Notes under the pieces: generated by a model
Databases searched by the model: none
The model's input: the letters and a program-made list of their open reading frames with translations, nothing else
Told to the model about the DNA's origin: nothing
Part shown: positions 63,711-64,000 of the stretch, piece after piece
How positions within the stretch are numbered: position 1 is the stretch's first letter
Layout of the letters: every line of letters starts with the position of its first letter
Assembly: GCA_900537125.1 (NCBI GenBank)
Contig: UNRJ01000001.1
Span: forward strand, 663,569 to 727,568
Direction: 5' to 3'
DNA length: 64,000 nucleotides
Source: Rhodobacteraceae bacterium Alg238-R152
GTDB taxonomy: Bacteria; Pseudomonadota; Alphaproteobacteria; Rhodobacterales; Rhodobacteraceae
Program-made: the position numbers and the translations under genes

Positions 63711-64000
63711 GTCCGTCGTCAGAGTTTTTGGAACCACGGGCTGCCTAAACTAAGAGGGAGTTTGGCTCATCTGGTTGGTTTGATTATGCGGCGCGCTGGC
63801 TGTGATGCAAGCGCCGTGCTTCGAGGGTCTGTCGTTTGATCCTTTCTCGTTGTTCCAGAATGGCTGTGTCACGGCCGAAGTAGACATCGGCTGGCGTGAC
63901 GTTGTTCAGGCTCTCGTGATAGCGTTGGTGGTTGTAGTGATCGATGAAGGCTTCGATCTGGGCTTCAAGATCGCCCGGTAGGAAGTAGTTTTCCAGCAAG
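63710..64000 (-). mobile_element. IS3-family element, right end, running out of the window
   Basis: The end TGTCCGTCGTCAG at 63710-63722 is the partner type of the end at 59781 (20 of 27 positions match over 63710-63736). The interior carries the C-terminal part of an OrfB transposase on the minus strand. The rest lies beyond the window. Confidence 0.82.
63784..63999 (-). CDS. IS3-family transposase OrfB, C-terminal part
   Basis: Seventy-one residues, open at the window edge: LENYFLPGDLEAQIEAFIDH and YHESLNNVTPADVYFGRDTA form the conserved integrase C-terminus, ending RRLHHSQRAA. The apparent N-terminal Met is internal to the gene. This OrfB type is usually paired with OrfA proteins starting like the remnant at 59867. 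Confidence 0.92.
   Translation of the reverse strand: MLENYFLPGDLEAQIEAFIDHYNHQRYHESLNNVTPADVYFGRDTAILEQRERIKRQTLEARRLHHSQRAA

Overview
The window looks like chromosomal DNA of a marine Rhodobacterales alphaproteobacterium (Roseobacter group). The evidence is moderately high GC, a zwf-pgl-pgi operon, class II DAHP synthase, CtaA, a TRAP permease pair, an IalB-type periplasmic protein, a SYLF protein, and the pairing of a YcbB-type L,D-transpeptidase with a YcbK-type endopeptidase. This assignment comes from protein families and was not checked by search.

Layout. 1-8 kb: end of a ferredoxin-ASKHA protein, tRNA-Gly(CCC), the glucose-6-phosphate operon zwf-pgl-pgi with a 16-bp palindromic operator, a radical SAM protein and a SYLF lipid-binding protein that carries in-register 11-residue repeats. 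8-22 kb: gyrA, a ClpP-fold periplasmic protein, M32 carboxypeptidase, ctaA, trmJ, a TfoX-like protein, a ThiE/TenI-like protein, pseudouridine catabolism (psuK-psuG), a DUF502 membrane protein, a patatin and 3-hydroxybutyrate dehydrogenase. 22-33 kb: a small-RNA or attenuator candidate upstream of bdhA, a lone peptide-type binding protein, a P450/membrane hydrolase pair, ccdA, tusA-like, tRNA-Ser(GGA), aroG, a GlxA-type regulator and a PQQ-type sugar dehydrogenase. 33-38 kb: a complete branched-chain amino-acid-type ABC operon (livKGFHM) with a 13-codon ORF translationally coupled to livF. 38-52 kb: a GYD protein, a HerA-like ATPase, two tandem small-RNA candidates (one with an anti-Shine-Dalgarno CUCCUCCC motif), ialB, an envelope cluster (lpxD-like, acyl carrier protein, ketoacyl synthase, L,D-transpeptidase, MepK-like), an ABC transmembrane domain without ATPase, a 779-aa ankyrin protein and TRAP genes dctQM without a nearby dctP.

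52.5-64 kb is accessory DNA: an algF-algI-algJ-algX-like polysaccharide O-acetylation operon without polymer synthesis genes, an intact-looking 1.2-kb IS3-family element, an IS3-family left-end remnant joined to a frameshifted three-module DUF333 gene, an outer-membrane barrel, an exported amidohydrolase, and an IS5-family fragment cut by a second IS3-family element that runs off the end.

The strongest candidates for undescribed biology are the unannotated RNA elements (40.2-40.5 kb and 22.3-22.4 kb), the coupled mini-ORF before livF, and the synuclein-like repeat/SYLF architecture. No CRISPR array, prophage or recognisable defence system was seen.
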